The notes below the pieces were generated by a model. The model made no database searches and had not been told where the DNA came from. It saw nothing but the letters and a program-made list of their open reading frames with translations. From positions 62,001 through 126,000 of the forward strand of contig NZ_JAKZHX010000017.1 in assembly GCF_022568815.1 (NCBI RefSeq): a stretch of 64,000 nt of DNA, written 5' to 3'. Positions 51,906 to 61,279 of this stretch are shown one piece after another; within the stretch, counting starts at the first letter, position 1, and every line of letters starts with the position of its first letter. Position numbers and translations under genes: made by a program. The DNA is from Undibacterium paludis. Its GTDB lineage: Bacteria > Pseudomonadota > Gammaproteobacteria > Burkholderiales > Burkholderiaceae_D.

Positions 51906-52001
51906 TCAGGATGCCAGTACTCCACCTTGTGTCAGACATATTAAGGTGACAGTGACAATAGTATACGCAAGCAGGGCGAGGGAGATAAGTGAGAGTTTCA
52001 T
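51906..52001 (-). CDS. Candidate 31-residue single-pass membrane peptide
   Basis: Leftward ATG 52001 opens a frame of 31 codons (MKLSLISLALLAYTIVTVTL, then ICLTQGGVLAS) ending at TGA 51908-51906. A strong AAAGGAG site lies 8 nt upstream. The peptide is almost entirely hydrophobic, with a Lys at the N terminus, as expected of small inner-membrane proteins. No homologue is recognised. It lies between the rfbB leader element and divergent grpE. Confidence 0.55.
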   Translation of the reverse strand: MKLSLISLALLAYTIVTVTLICLTQGGVLAS

Positions 52002-52192
52002 GATGGTAACTCCTTTAGGCGGTGTTCCTTGAAATCTAGTTTAGGATGGGCCTCCCGCGATTTCAGTATTAAATTGTTCCTGTTTTGTTACGAAATGTTT
52101 GTGTTTATAGCAAAATTATTAATGGGAGTTGCATTTTTATTTAGTTGACAATAGTTTAAGTGGATAGTTCCATAAAATTTTGAAGATTAAGC

Positions 52193-52221
52193 CTTGAAAT
52201 AGTAGGGATATATCCCCAGAT
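52193..52221 (+). promoter_or_regulatory. Heat-shock (sigma32) promoter of grpE
   Basis: CTTGAAA (52193-52199), a 14-nt spacer and CCCCAGAT (52214-52221) match the RpoH consensus CTTGAAA-N11-16-CCCCATnT with one mismatch. It lies 36 nt before the grpE ATG. No CIRCE element is seen. Confidence 0.85.
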
Positions 52222-52257
52222 GCAGGGGTAATGTATGTTTTGATCGGGAGAGTAAGA

Positions 52258-52851
52258 ATGCAAGAGCAAGAAAGCCAGCAGGCGGAAAAAGTAGAAATAA
52301 AAGAAGCCGTCACGCCGGACATCCAGGCAGAGAATATTGCGCAACCAGAAACTGTGCAGACATCAGCGCCAGAGGCAGCCGTGCCTGCGCAAGAGACTGC
52401 GCAGGAAGTAATTGCCAAGCTGGAAGCTAAAGTGCAAGAACTGCAAGATTCTTTCATGCGAGCCAAAGCGGAGGGTGAAAACATCCGCCGCCGTGCCCAG
52501 GAAGATATCAGCAAGGCGCACAAATTTGCGATCGAAGGCTTTGCTGAAGCCATGGTGCCAGTGAAGGATAGCCTGGAAATGGCCCTGAAGATTGACACAC
52601 CCTCCATAGAAGCGCTGAAAGAAGGCGTGGAAATGACCTTGAAACAGTTGAGTTCTGCATTTGAGAAGAATCGTTTGACCGAAGTCAATCCTGTACAGGG
52701 CGATAAGTTGGATCCTATGAAGCATCAGGCTATCTCCATGGTCCCTGCAGAGCAGGATGCTAATACAGTCGTTACTGTATTGCAAAAAGGTTACACCATT
52801 GCCGATCGTCTGCTGCGCCCAGCTTTAGTGACAGTAGCGCAAGGAAAGTAA
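52258..52851 (+). CDS. grpE: Nucleotide exchange factor GrpE
   Basis: A 197-residue protein with a charged disordered N terminus, a long helix (VIAKLEAKVQELQDSFMRAKAEGENIRRRAQED) and the beta domain NPVQGDKLDPMKHQAISMVPAEQ..TVVTVLQKGY. It releases ADP from DnaK. ATG 52258 has a GGGAGAG site. The gene precedes dnaK in the same direction with an intervening terminator-like hairpin. Confidence 0.96.
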   Translation: MQEQESQQAEKVEIKEAVTPDIQAENIAQPETVQTSAPEAAVPAQETAQEVIAKLEAKVQELQDSFMRAKAEGENIRRRAQEDISKAHKFAIEGFAEAMVPVKDSLEMALKIDTPSIEALKEGVEMTLKQLSSAFEKNRLTEVNPVQGDKLDPMKHQAISMVPAEQDANTVVTVLQKGYTIADRLLRPALVTVAQGK

Positions 52852-52858
52852 GAAAAAC

Positions 52859-52901
52859 GTAAAAAAAAGCGCGTAATTCGCTTGAAAAACGCTTTTTTTA
52901 C
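52859..52901 (+). terminator. Hairpin with T-run after grpE
   Basis: GTAAAAAAAAGCG and CGCTTTTTTTAC pair around about 18 nt, 8 nt after the grpE stop. It resembles an intrinsic terminator. The dnaK heat-shock -35 element (52881-52887) lies in its loop. Confidence 0.6.
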
Positions 52902-52908
52902 CTTATAT
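52881..52908 (+). promoter_or_regulatory. Heat-shock (sigma32) promoter of dnaK
   Basis: CTTGAAA (52881-52887), a 13-nt spacer and CCTTATAT (52901-52908) fit the RpoH consensus (two mismatches in the -10). It allows dnaK-dnaJ expression independent of grpE. Confidence 0.75.
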
Positions 52909-52993
52909 CCGAAACAGACGAGCAGGATTTCGCATAAAAATGCAGCCAGCTCACCAACATTGACAAAAAAATCTACATTCTGAGGGAATTATC

Positions 52994-54934
52994 ATGGGAA
53001 AAATGATTGGTATTGATTTGGGTACTACCAATTCTTGCGTTGCTATCATGGAAGGCGGTCAGCCAAAAGTGATAGAAAATGCAGAAGGTGCACGTACTAC
53101 GCCTTCCATTATTGCTTATCAAGAAGACGGCGAAATCCTGGTTGGCGCATCCGCCAAACGCCAGGCTGTGACCAACCCTAAAAACACACTGTTCGCGGTC
53201 AAGCGTTTGATCGGCCGCAAGTTCGAAGAAAAAGAAGTGCAGAAAGACATCGGCCTGATGCCTTACTCCATTTCCAAAGCCGACAATGGCGACGCATGGG
53301 TGTCCGTGCGCGACAAAAAACTGGCTCCACCGCAAATTTCTGCTGAAGTTTTGCGCAAAATGAAAAAAACTGCTGAGGACTACCTCGGTGAAGAAGTGAC
53401 AGAAGCAGTTATTACTGTCCCTGCTTACTTCAACGACGCACAACGTCAGGCAACCAAAGATGCTGGCCGTATTGCCGGTCTGGATGTCAAGCGCATCATC
53501 AACGAGCCAACTGCTGCTGCGCTGGCTTTTGGCCTGGACAAAAAAGAAAAAGGCGATCGCAAGATTGCTGTGTATGACCTCGGTGGCGGTACTTTTGACG
53601 TCTCCATCATTGAAATCGCTGACGTTGATGGCGAAATGCAATTCGAAGTATTGTCGACCAACGGCGATACTTTCCTCGGTGGTGAAGATTTCGATCAACG
53701 TGTGATCGATTACATCATCGACGAATTCAAAAAGATCAATGGCCTGGACCTGTCCAAAGACCCTATCGCCCTGCAACGTATCAAGGCATCTGCCGAACGT
53801 GCAAAAATCGAATTGTCCAGCTCGCAACAGACCGAGATCAACGAGCCCTACATCGCCATGGCGAACGGCGCACCTGTGCATTTGAACCTGAAAATCACAC
53901 GTGCAAAACTGGAAGCCCTGGTCGAAGAACTGATCCAGAAAACTATCGATCCTTGCCGCATGGCGATCAAGGACGCTGGCGTGAAAACCACAGACATTGA
54001 CGACATCATCCTCGTTGGTGGTATGACACGTATGCCTAAAGTGCAAGACGTGGTGAAAGAGTTCTTTGGTAAAGAACCACGCAAAGACGTCAATCCTGAT
54101 GAAGCCGTTGCCGTTGGTGCAGCGATCCAGGGTTCCGTTTTGTCTGGCGACCGTAAAGACCTGTTGTTGCTGGACGTGACACCACTTTCCCTGGGTATCG
54201 AAACCCTGGGCGGCGTCATGACCAAAATGATCCAGAAAAATACGACCATCCCGACCAAGTTCAGCCAGGTGTTCTCTACTGCAGACGACAACCAGCCTGC
54301 GGTGACCATCAAGGTCTACCAGGGTGAGCGTGAAATCGCTGCCGGTAACAAGGGCCTGGGTGAATTCAATCTCGAAGGTATCCCACCAGCAGCACGTGGC
54401 ACACCACAGATCGAAGTGACTTTTGACATCGACGCCAACGGTATCTTGCACGTAGGTGCCAAAGACAAGGCAACTGGTAAAGAAAACAAGATCACCATCA
54501 AGGCCAACTCTGGTTTGACCGAAGAAGAAATCCAGAAAATGGTGAAAGACGCTGAACTGAACGCCGAAGAAGACAAAAAAGTCAAGGAACTGGCCGAGTC
54601 CCGCAACCAGGGCGATGCGCTGGTGCACTCCACGAAGAAAGCACTGGCTGAGCACGGCGACAAGCTGGAAGCTGGAGAAAAAGAGAAAATCGAAGCCGCC
54701 ATCAAGGAGCTGGAAGATGTCTTGAAATCCGGTGACAAGGCCGAGATCGACACCAAACTGGGCGCCTTGTCAACGGCATCGCAAAAGCTGGGTGAAAAAG
54801 TCTATGCTGACATGCAGGCGCAACAGGCAGCAGCAGGTGCGGCCGGTGGCGCGGGGGCGGCCGGTGCAGAAGCCAAACCTAAGGATGATGATGTAGTTGA
54901 CGCTGACTTCAAAGAAGTCAAAGACGGCAAGTAA
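52994..54934 (+). CDS. dnaK: Chaperone DnaK (Hsp70)
   Basis: A 646-residue chaperone with the ATPase domain (MIGIDLGTTNSCVAIMEGG, VPAYFNDAQRQATKDAG, VYDLGGGTFDVSI, VGGMTRMPKVQ), a substrate-binding domain beginning at DVTPLSLGIETLGG, and the Ala/Gly-rich tail ending EEVKDGK-like residues. A GAGGGAA site precedes the ATG. DnaJ follows after 108 nt. Confidence 0.98.
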   Translation: MGKMIGIDLGTTNSCVAIMEGGQPKVIENAEGARTTPSIIAYQEDGEILVGASAKRQAVTNPKNTLFAVKRLIGRKFEEKEVQKDIGLMPYSISKADNGDAWVSVRDKKLAPPQISAEVLRKMKKTAEDYLGEEVTEAVITVPAYFNDAQRQATKDAGRIAGLDVKRIINEPTAAALAFGLDKKEKGDRKIAVYDLGGGTFDVSIIEIADVDGEMQFEVLSTNGDTFLGGEDFDQRVIDYIIDEFKKINGLDLSKDPIALQRIKASAERAKIELSSSQQTEINEPYIAMANGAPVHLNLKITRAKLEALVEELIQKTIDPCRMAIKDAGVKTTDIDDIILVGGMTRMPKVQDVVKEFFGKEPRKDVNPDEAVAVGAAIQGSVLSGDRKDLLLLDVTPLSLGIETLGGVMTKMIQKNTTIPTKFSQVFSTADDNQPAVTIKVYQGEREIAAGNKGLGEFNLEGIPPAARGTPQIEVTFDIDANGILHVGAKDKATGKENKITIKANSGLTEEEIQKMVKDAELNAEEDKKVKELAESRNQGDALVHSTKKALAEHGDKLEAGEKEKIEAAIKELEDVLKSGDKAEIDTKLGALSTASQKLGEKVYADMQAQQAAAGAAGGAGAAGAEAKPKDDDVVDADFKEVKDGK

Positions 54935-54944
54935 TACACACTGT

Positions 54945-54990
54945 GACGGGCTTGCCCGTCATGATGCGCCGGGTGGCTCGCTTTGCGGTG
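54945..54990. other. Hairpins in the dnaK-dnaJ gap
   Basis: GACGGGC-TT-GCCCGTC (54945-54960) is an exact hairpin, followed by CGCCGGG and CCCGGCG about 21 nt apart. They may affect mRNA processing or reduce dnaJ expression relative to dnaK; neither has a T-run. Confidence 0.45.
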
Positions 54991-55042
54991 CTGGCCCGGC
55001 GTTTGCGCTTAAGTTCAAGAACAATACTGAGGTTAACAAGAG

Positions 55043-56161
55043 ATGGCGAAGCGTGATTTTTACGAGATTCTTGGAGTCGGCAAAAACGCCACTGAAGAAG
55101 AAATCAAAAAGGCTTACCGCAAGCTGGCAATGAAATACCATCCGGACCGCAATCCGGACAGCAAGGCTGCGGAAGAAAAATTCAAGGAAGCCAAAGAGGC
55201 TTACGAGATGCTGTCCGACAGCCAGAAGCGCGATGCCTATGACCGTTATGGTCATGCCGGTGTCGACCCGAACATGGGTGGTGGCGGCGGTAGTGGCGCT
55301 GGTGGTTTTGCTGATGCCTTTGGCGATATTTTTGGTGACATCTTTGGTGGTGGCCGCCGCAATTCAGGCCCGCAAGTGTATCGCGGCGCTGATTTGCGCT
55401 ACAACCTGGAAATCACGCTGGAACAGGCCGCCAATGGTTTTGATACCACCATTCGCGTACCAAGCTGGGATTCTTGCGATACCTGTCATGGTTCCGGCGC
55501 CAAGCCTGGCACTTCACCTGTTACCTGTACCACTTGTGGTGGTCATGGTCAGGTACGTATGCAGCAGGGACTGTTCAGCATACAGCAGACTTGCCCCAAA
55601 TGTCATGGTACAGGCAAGATGATTCCTGACCCATGTACTACCTGTTCCGGTGTCGGCCGCATCAAACGCAACAAGACCCTGGAAGTCAAGATACCTGCCG
55701 GTATTGATGACGGCATGCGCATACGTTCGTCCGGCAATGGTGAACCAGGTGTTAATGGTGGCCCGCCAGGTGACTTGTATGTGGAAATCCATATCAAGCA
55801 GCATCCGGTATTCCAGCGCGAAGGCGATGACCTGCACTGCGAAATCCCTATCTCGTTTGTCAAGGCGGCACTCGGTGGCGACATCGAAGTACCTACTCTG
55901 AGCGGCAAGGCGTCCTTTACCGTGCCGGAAGGGACACAGTCAGGCAAGACGTTCCGCCTGCGCAGCAAGGGTGTCAAAGGGGTACGTTCCGGCTATGCCG
56001 GCGACCTGTTCTGCCATGTTGTCATAGAAACGCCGGTGAAGCTGACCGAAAGGCAAAAAGAATTGCTGCGTGATTTCGAAAAACTGACCGTGGAAGGTGG
56101 CTCCAAGCACAATCCACAAAGCAAAACCTGGATGGACAAGGTCAAGAAATTCTTTGAGTAA
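55043..56161 (+). CDS. dnaJ: Chaperone DnaJ (Hsp40)
   Basis: The 372-residue co-chaperone has a J domain with the HPD motif (KYHPDRNPD), a Gly/Phe-rich linker, and four zinc-binding C-x2-C-x-G-x-G repeats (CDTCHGSGAKPG, CTTCGGHGQV, CPKCHGTGKM, CTTCSGVGRI). A C-terminal substrate-binding domain follows. It stimulates DnaK ATPase. Confidence 0.98.
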   Translation: MAKRDFYEILGVGKNATEEEIKKAYRKLAMKYHPDRNPDSKAAEEKFKEAKEAYEMLSDSQKRDAYDRYGHAGVDPNMGGGGGSGAGGFADAFGDIFGDIFGGGRRNSGPQVYRGADLRYNLEITLEQAANGFDTTIRVPSWDSCDTCHGSGAKPGTSPVTCTTCGGHGQVRMQQGLFSIQQTCPKCHGTGKMIPDPCTTCSGVGRIKRNKTLEVKIPAGIDDGMRIRSSGNGEPGVNGGPPGDLYVEIHIKQHPVFQREGDDLHCEIPISFVKAALGGDIEVPTLSGKASFTVPEGTQSGKTFRLRSKGVKGVRSGYAGDLFCHVVIETPVKLTERQKELLRDFEKLTVEGGSKHNPQSKTWMDKVKKFFE

Positions 56162-56207
56162 TTTCTGTCCAGGCTAGCAGTGGATCGGCTGGTCTGACGA
56201 AAATTGA

Positions 56208-56243
56208 AAAAAACCTGCTGCAAGCTATTGCAGCAGGTTTTTT
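56208..56243. terminator. Strong intrinsic terminator after dnaJ
   Basis: A 16-bp exact stem (AAAAAACCTGCTGCAA, loop GCTA, TTGCAGCAGGTTTTTT) lies 46 nt after the dnaJ stop. A-run and T-run on both sides make it potentially bidirectional. Confidence 0.93.
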
Positions 56244-56382
56244 GTTGTCATATTGCTTTTGATTTCATGTTAAATTGATCATTTGCAACAGTCTTGATAT
56301 GGCGCTCTGCTAATATGAAGAGAATAATCTCGGTAGCTTGTGTCTGTAGACAAATTCGACTTTCTGGATCAATACTGCGCTG

Positions 56383-59379
56383 ATGGATGCCTCGTTTACC
56401 GGGTTGTCATACAAATATCCCAAGTTGTTTGCTTTGGGAGCCGCACTGATTGTCGCCATGATCTTGTGGGCGATTGATCACAACGAGCGTGAACTGGCGA
56501 TACAAAAACAAAAAGTCGAGGTCATAGAAAAATTGGTGGTTCTGCGTGCCAAACTCGGCACTGGCATGACATCGAATATCTCGGCGGCACGTGTGCTTGC
56601 TGTCAATTTTGCCACCAAGCCTGATTTGTCAGAGCATGAATTTAATGTACTGGCTGCAGAAGTCGCCAATGCCAATCCTTCCATACGTAATCTGGTGCTG
56701 GTCAAGGGCACTGTCGCCAGCTATGTCTATCCCTACAAGGGAAATGAAAAAATCCTGGGCGCCGACTACCGCAAGCTGCCAAAGCAATGGCCGGTCTATC
56801 AAAAGATGATGGATGAACGCGCCATACAGATAGCCGGACCGCTGACCCTGGTACAGGGCGGCACAGGCCTGGTGGTGCGCATTCCCGTCTACCAGCATGA
56901 AAATCATGAAGCCTTCCTGGGTTCCATCGCAATGGTAGTCAATTATGAACCCTTGCTTGAGCAGTCTGACCTGAAAGAATTACAGAAAGAAATTAACCTG
57001 GCCATACGTGGCCGTGATGCCAAGGGCAGCAAGGGGGAAGTGTTTCTTGGCGATGATCAGCTGTTCACTATGGGCGCCGTGACCCAAAGTGTTGTCTTGC
57101 CTGGCGGCAGTTGGGAACTGGCTGCCTTGCCTTACGGTGGCTGGCAAGGCTCGACCCGCCTGTCCAGGTTCATAGAAATTTTCGGATTCATACTTTGCCT
57201 GATGGCCTGGCTGCTCAGTTACCAGTCCCTCTTACGGCGGCGTCAGCGTGAACTCAATGAACGCGAACTGAAGCAAAGCGAAGCCCTGCTGCGCTTGCGT
57301 AATGAAGCACTGAGTGCAACCTCGCAAGGCGTGCTGATCGCGTCAGGTGATGGCCATATCAATTACGTCAACCTGGCCGCCTGTCAATTGAGTGGTTATG
57401 ATCAGGACAGTCTGCAGCAAAAGAACCTGGCAGACTTGTTCGAGCCGGCCGTCGCCTCTCTGTTTGCCGATGAGAATGCTGGCAGGAAGCAGATGGTGCT
57501 GGAATACAGCAGGACCACGGAAGAAGGCAGGCAGCTATGGCTGGAATTGCTGCTGACTCCCGTCTACGAGCCCGATGAAAAAAATCTGCAAATCCAGCAC
57601 GTCCAGCAATATGTTGCCTTGCTGCGTGACATCACAGATAAAAAACTGGCCGACCAGGAACTGCAAATTGCCGCGATGGCATTTGAAACCGAAGAAGGTA
57701 TATTGATCACTGACGCCAACCTGGTGATACTCAGGGTCAATCATGCCTTCACCCGTATCACCGGCTACGAATCAGATGAAGCGGTGGGGCAAAGCACGCG
57801 CATGTTGCAATCAGGCCGGCACGATGAACTGTTTTACAAGCAGATGTGGGACGAAATCCGTCTCAATAATCGCTGGCATGGTGAACTGTGGAATCGCCGC
57901 AAGAATGGCGAGATTTATTCTGAACGGCTGGTGATCTCTGCCGTGCTCGGCCGTGATGGCAAGGTCAGTAATTACGTCGGTTCTTTCAATGACATTACCG
58001 AGCACAAAGTGTCAGAAGAGAGGATACATCAGCTGGCATTCTATGATCCGCTGACCGGCCTGCCCAATCGTCGTCTCTTGCTGGATCGTCTGGCCCGTGC
58101 CCTGTCACTGAGTCGCAGGCATCAGCGCTATGGTGCTATCCTGATGATAGACCTTGATAATTTCAAAACCCTCAACGATACTCAGGGTCACTATATGGGT
58201 GACCAGCTGCTGGCCCAGATAGGTAAGCGCATTCACGCCTGCGTCCGTTCTGACGATACGGTGTCGCGTACCGGTGGTGATGAATTTGTGGTCCTGCTTG
58301 AAGGTTTGCATGAAGAATTGCAGCATGCCGCTGACCTGGCCGAGAATGTCGCCGAAAAAATCCGCAAAACCCTGAGTGAAACTTTCAATCTCGGTCATAT
58401 TGATTACGATAGTTCCGGCAGCATGGGCATCACCATGTTTGGTGTCGAAGCTATCGGGATTGACGAATTATTGCGTCGCGCCGACATGGCAATGTACCAG
58501 GCCAAGGCCAGCGGCAAAAACAATGTGCGGTTTTTTGATCCCAGCATGCAGGCAGCACTGGAATTCCGTACAGCCATGGAAACTGATTTGCGCCAGGCAC
58601 TCGCGTACGGGCAATTCATTCTCCACTATCAATTGCAGGTCAGTGCCCTCGGTGACCCGATAGGGGCAGAAGTCTTGCTGCGCTGGCGCCATCCTGTACG
58701 CGGCCTGGTCTCACCTCTGGATTTCATCCCGTTGGCAGAAGAAACCGGTATGATATTGCCGATAGGCTTATGGGTGCTGGAAACAGCCTGCAAGCAGATC
58801 GCCACATGGAAGGATGACCCTGTCAAATCCGGCATGCAGCTGGCTGTCAATGTCAGCGCACGCCAGTTCCGTCATCCTGGCTTTGTCGATGACGTCAAGC
58901 GCATCCTGCAGGAAACAGGCGCGAACCCCATCTTGCTGAAACTGGAATTGACGGAAAGTGTCGTCCTGGAAGATGTCGCCATCGTCATAGAAAAAATGCA
59001 GGCGATCAAAATACTCGGCGTGGGATTTTCCATGGACGATTTTGGTACCGGTTATTCATCGCTGTCCTACTTGCAGCGTCTACCTTTGACACAGTTGAAG
59101 ATAGACCGTAGTTTTGTCCATAACCTGCCCGACGATGTGAACAATGCCAACATCGTACGTACCATCATCAGCCTGGGTGCCAGCCTGGATCTGAACGTGA
59201 TTGCAGAAGGTGTGGAAACCGAACAGCAGCGCGATTTTCTGCTGCAGTCCGGTTGCCAGGCCTACCAGGGTTACCTGTTCTGCAAGCCGGTCCCCATAGA
59301 GGAATTTGACATCCTGATTGCCAGCCGCCACGAACAAAAGAAAGCCGACAGCCCATCCGTTGAAAATCAGGTAAGCTAG
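56383..59379 (+). CDS. CHASE-PAS-PAS-GGDEF-EAL c-di-GMP signalling protein
   Basis: A 998-residue inner-membrane protein with TM1 at about 13-32, a periplasmic CHASE-type sensor (IRNLVLVKGTVASYVYP, LVQGGTGLVVRIPVY), TM2 at about 263-284 and two PAS domains. GGDEF (631-635, SRTGGDEFVVLL) and an EAL domain follow. The EAL motif reads EVLLRW (763-768), with NVSARQF, ELTESVVLED, DDFGTGYSS, KIDRSF and AEGVET all present, so both domains look active. It probably tunes c-di-GMP in response to an external signal. No ribosome-binding site stands out. Confidence 0.94.
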   Translation: MDASFTGLSYKYPKLFALGAALIVAMILWAIDHNERELAIQKQKVEVIEKLVVLRAKLGTGMTSNISAARVLAVNFATKPDLSEHEFNVLAAEVANANPSIRNLVLVKGTVASYVYPYKGNEKILGADYRKLPKQWPVYQKMMDERAIQIAGPLTLVQGGTGLVVRIPVYQHENHEAFLGSIAMVVNYEPLLEQSDLKELQKEINLAIRGRDAKGSKGEVFLGDDQLFTMGAVTQSVVLPGGSWELAALPYGGWQGSTRLSRFIEIFGFILCLMAWLLSYQSLLRRRQRELNERELKQSEALLRLRNEALSATSQGVLIASGDGHINYVNLAACQLSGYDQDSLQQKNLADLFEPAVASLFADENAGRKQMVLEYSRTTEEGRQLWLELLLTPVYEPDEKNLQIQHVQQYVALLRDITDKKLADQELQIAAMAFETEEGILITDANLVILRVNHAFTRITGYESDEAVGQSTRMLQSGRHDELFYKQMWDEIRLNNRWHGELWNRRKNGEIYSERLVISAVLGRDGKVSNYVGSFNDITEHKVSEERIHQLAFYDPLTGLPNRRLLLDRLARALSLSRRHQRYGAILMIDLDNFKTLNDTQGHYMGDQLLAQIGKRIHACVRSDDTVSRTGGDEFVVLLEGLHEELQHAADLAENVAEKIRKTLSETFNLGHIDYDSSGSMGITMFGVEAIGIDELLRRADMAMYQAKASGKNNVRFFDPSMQAALEFRTAMETDLRQALAYGQFILHYQLQVSALGDPIGAEVLLRWRHPVRGLVSPLDFIPLAEETGMILPIGLWVLETACKQIATWKDDPVKSGMQLAVNVSARQFRHPGFVDDVKRILQETGANPILLKLELTESVVLEDVAIVIEKMQAIKILGVGFSMDDFGTGYSSLSYLQRLPLTQLKIDRSFVHNLPDDVNNANIVRTIISLGASLDLNVIAEGVETEQQRDFLLQSGCQAYQGYLFCKPVPIEEFDILIASRHEQKKADSPSVENQVS

Positions 59380-59452
59380 TGGCACCGCCAAGGCAACCCA
59401 AAGCCAGGCAAGAAGTTCAAAGTGGTATTAAAAAATAAAACGGGAGACAAAA

Positions 59453-60061
59453 ATGCAAATGAAGACAATAGTAAAGCAATTGGCAGGACTGGTATTGGCG
59501 CTTGGCATAGGCATGCAGGCAAGTGCCACCGAGGTTGCCGGTGTCAAACTCGACGATACCATACAGGTGGCAGGCACTGATCTCAAGCTCAATGGTGCAG
59601 GCATACGCTACAAAGCCATCTTCAAGGTGTATGTGGCAGGTCTTTACCTGAAGGATAAAAAGACCACTGTGCCAGAAGTCCTGGCGTCTGCCGGGCCGCG
59701 TCGCGTTACGATCGTGATGATGCGTGATCTGAGCAATGAAGAGTTTGGTCGCGGTTTCATGTCCGGTATTCAGCAAAACACCGACAAGGCAGAAAAATCC
59801 AAGATGACCTCGCAATTCATCCGCTTTGGTGAATTGTTCGCGTCCGTGCCTGAACTGAAAAAAGGTGATGTCATGACCAATGACTGGATACCCGGCGTGG
59901 GGACCGTGGTTGCCCTGAACGGCAAAAAAATGGGCGACCCCTATCCTGATATCGCCTTCTACAATGCCTTGTTACGCATCTGGCTGGGTGAGTACCCGGT
60001 TGACCGTGGCCTCAAGCGTGCCATGCTGGGCGAAGAAGAAAGTAATAGTCGCAGCCGCTGA
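59453..60061 (+). CDS. Periplasmic chalcone isomerase-like protein
   Basis: The 202-residue precursor has a signal peptide (LAGLVLALGIGMQASA, cut before TEV). Its mature domain is of the bacterial chalcone isomerase-like type (LNGAGIRYKAIFKVYVAGLYL, VTIVMMRDLSNEEFGRGF, WIPGVGTVVALNGKKMGD, LLRIWLGEYPVD). True flavonoid isomerase activity is not expected in these homologues. A GGGAGA site precedes the ATG. Confidence 0.92.
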   Translation: MQMKTIVKQLAGLVLALGIGMQASATEVAGVKLDDTIQVAGTDLKLNGAGIRYKAIFKVYVAGLYLKDKKTTVPEVLASAGPRRVTIVMMRDLSNEEFGRGFMSGIQQNTDKAEKSKMTSQFIRFGELFASVPELKKGDVMTNDWIPGVGTVVALNGKKMGDPYPDIAFYNALLRIWLGEYPVDRGLKRAMLGEEESNSRSR

Positions 60062-60486
60062 TTTTTAAGCGGTTGAAAAATTCAAGGCGTCCTGCATTAC
60101 ATTGCCAGCGCCTTGTTTTCATCAGACAAGGCAGGCTGTTTCTTCCTGCGTCATCAGGGGGCCAATCCATTGTATTGTCCTCATCCATACATCACTGCGC
60201 AGATTATCTTTCAACATCCTTCCGGGCTCTTGCCACGCAAACTGCCCGTTCTGTTTTAGTCAATGCCATTGCCATTCACACATGCAGTCCGCAGTGTGAC
60301 GGTATCTACATGGCTGGCATGATCTGGATCAAGCCTATTGAAAATGGTCATGGCATTGATGATGAATATAACGCTCGTCTGAAGACCAGGGGCTCACCTG
60401 CTGCTATGATGGCGCTATATATGAGTGTATATTACGCTTTTTGGTTCACTTTCACTGTTCTCGCTCAATCGTCTTAAGGATTTGTC
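60062..60486. promoter_or_regulatory. Long modA leader region
   Basis: This 425-nt gap between the chalcone isomerase-like gene and modA contains a ModE-type operator near its right end. The rightward frame at 60073-60477 has no homology I recognise and crosses the operator, so it is not taken as a gene. No hairpin with T-run was seen after the upstream gene. Confidence 0.6.
60413..60436. promoter_or_regulatory. ModE-type operator upstream of modA
   Basis: CGCTATATA-N6-TATATTACG matches the ModE-binding consensus CGCTATATA-N6-7-TATATAACG with one mismatch. It lies 50 nt before the modA ATG, where molybdate-bound ModE would block transcription. No modE gene is in the window. Confidence 0.85.
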
Positions 60487-61254
60487 ATGCAAAAAAAAAG
60501 CTTGGGCCGGCTTGCTCTTGCAACTGCAGTCATGGGTTTGCTTGTCACTTCGTCCCTTGTTCAGGCTACAGAAATCACGGTCTCCGCCGCAGCGAGCCTG
60601 ACCAATGCCTTCAAGGAAATTGCGCAGAATTACCAGGCGCAATATCCAGGAGCCAAGGTGGCACTTAACTTTGGCGCATCCGGCGCCTTGTTGCAGCAAA
60701 TTGCCAAGGGCGCACCGGTGGATGTGTTTGCCTCCGCCGACCAGGAAACCATGGACACGGCAGAAAAGCAGGGCATCGTGGCAGCGGCGGACAGGCGTGA
60801 TTTTGTCAAAAACACCCTGGTACTGATCGCCCCTGCAGACAGCAAATTCAGCTTCAGGCAACTGAGCGACCTCAACCAGGCTGAAGTAAAACGCATTGCT
60901 GTTGGCAACCCGGCCAGCGTACCGGTAGGCCGCTATACCCAGCATGCGCTGGAGGCTGCCAAACTCTGGACTGCGCTGGAAGGCAAGATCATCTCCACCC
61001 AGAATGTACGCCAATCGCTCGATTATGTGGCCCGTGGCGAAGTCGACAGCGGCTTTGTCTATGCCACCGATGCCGCCATCATGAAAGACAAGGTCAAGGT
61101 CGTGTTCGAAGTACCGCTCAGTCAATTGATCACTTACCCGATCGCCAAAATCAGGGCCAGCACCAATAGTGAAGAAGCCAAACGCTTCATCGCCTATGTG
61201 CTCTTGCCGCAAAGCCAGGCTATCCTGAGCAAATACGGCTTCCAGAAACCATAA
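60487..61254 (+). CDS. modA: Molybdate ABC transporter substrate-binding protein
   Basis: A 255-residue precursor with a signal peptide (LALATAVMGLLVTSSLVQA, cut before TEI). The ModA fold shows VSAAASLTNAFKEIAQNYQ, LNFGASGALLQQI, GAPVDVFASADQETMD, VGNPASVPVGRYTQHALE and DSGFVYATDAA. AAGGA lies upstream. It delivers molybdate to ModBC. Confidence 0.96.
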   Translation: MQKKSLGRLALATAVMGLLVTSSLVQATEITVSAAASLTNAFKEIAQNYQAQYPGAKVALNFGASGALLQQIAKGAPVDVFASADQETMDTAEKQGIVAAADRRDFVKNTLVLIAPADSKFSFRQLSDLNQAEVKRIAVGNPASVPVGRYTQHALEAAKLWTALEGKIISTQNVRQSLDYVARGEVDSGFVYATDAAIMKDKVKVVFEVPLSQLITYPIAKIRASTNSEEAKRFIAYVLLPQSQAILSKYGFQKP

Positions 61255-61279
61255 ACCGCCAGACCGAACAGCCAGACTG

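Noticed and set aside
51686..51925. 79-codon leftward frame in the composite repeat
   Set aside because: It translates the structured tandem units and ends of the palindromic element; the compensatory changes show selection on pairing, not on protein.
52010..52257. CIRCE/HrcA operator before grpE
   Set aside because: The TTAGCACTC-N9-GAGTGCTAA inverted repeat is absent; sigma32-type promoters are present instead.
52973..54655. 560-codon open frame on the minus strand opposite dnaK
   Set aside because: It is the mirror of a highly biased, conserved gene. It has no ribosome-binding site, its translation is rich in Phe/His/Cys, and dnaK is certain.
60073..60477. 134-codon frame in the modA leader
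   Set aside because: No homology recognised, crosses the ModE-type operator and has no ribosome-binding site.
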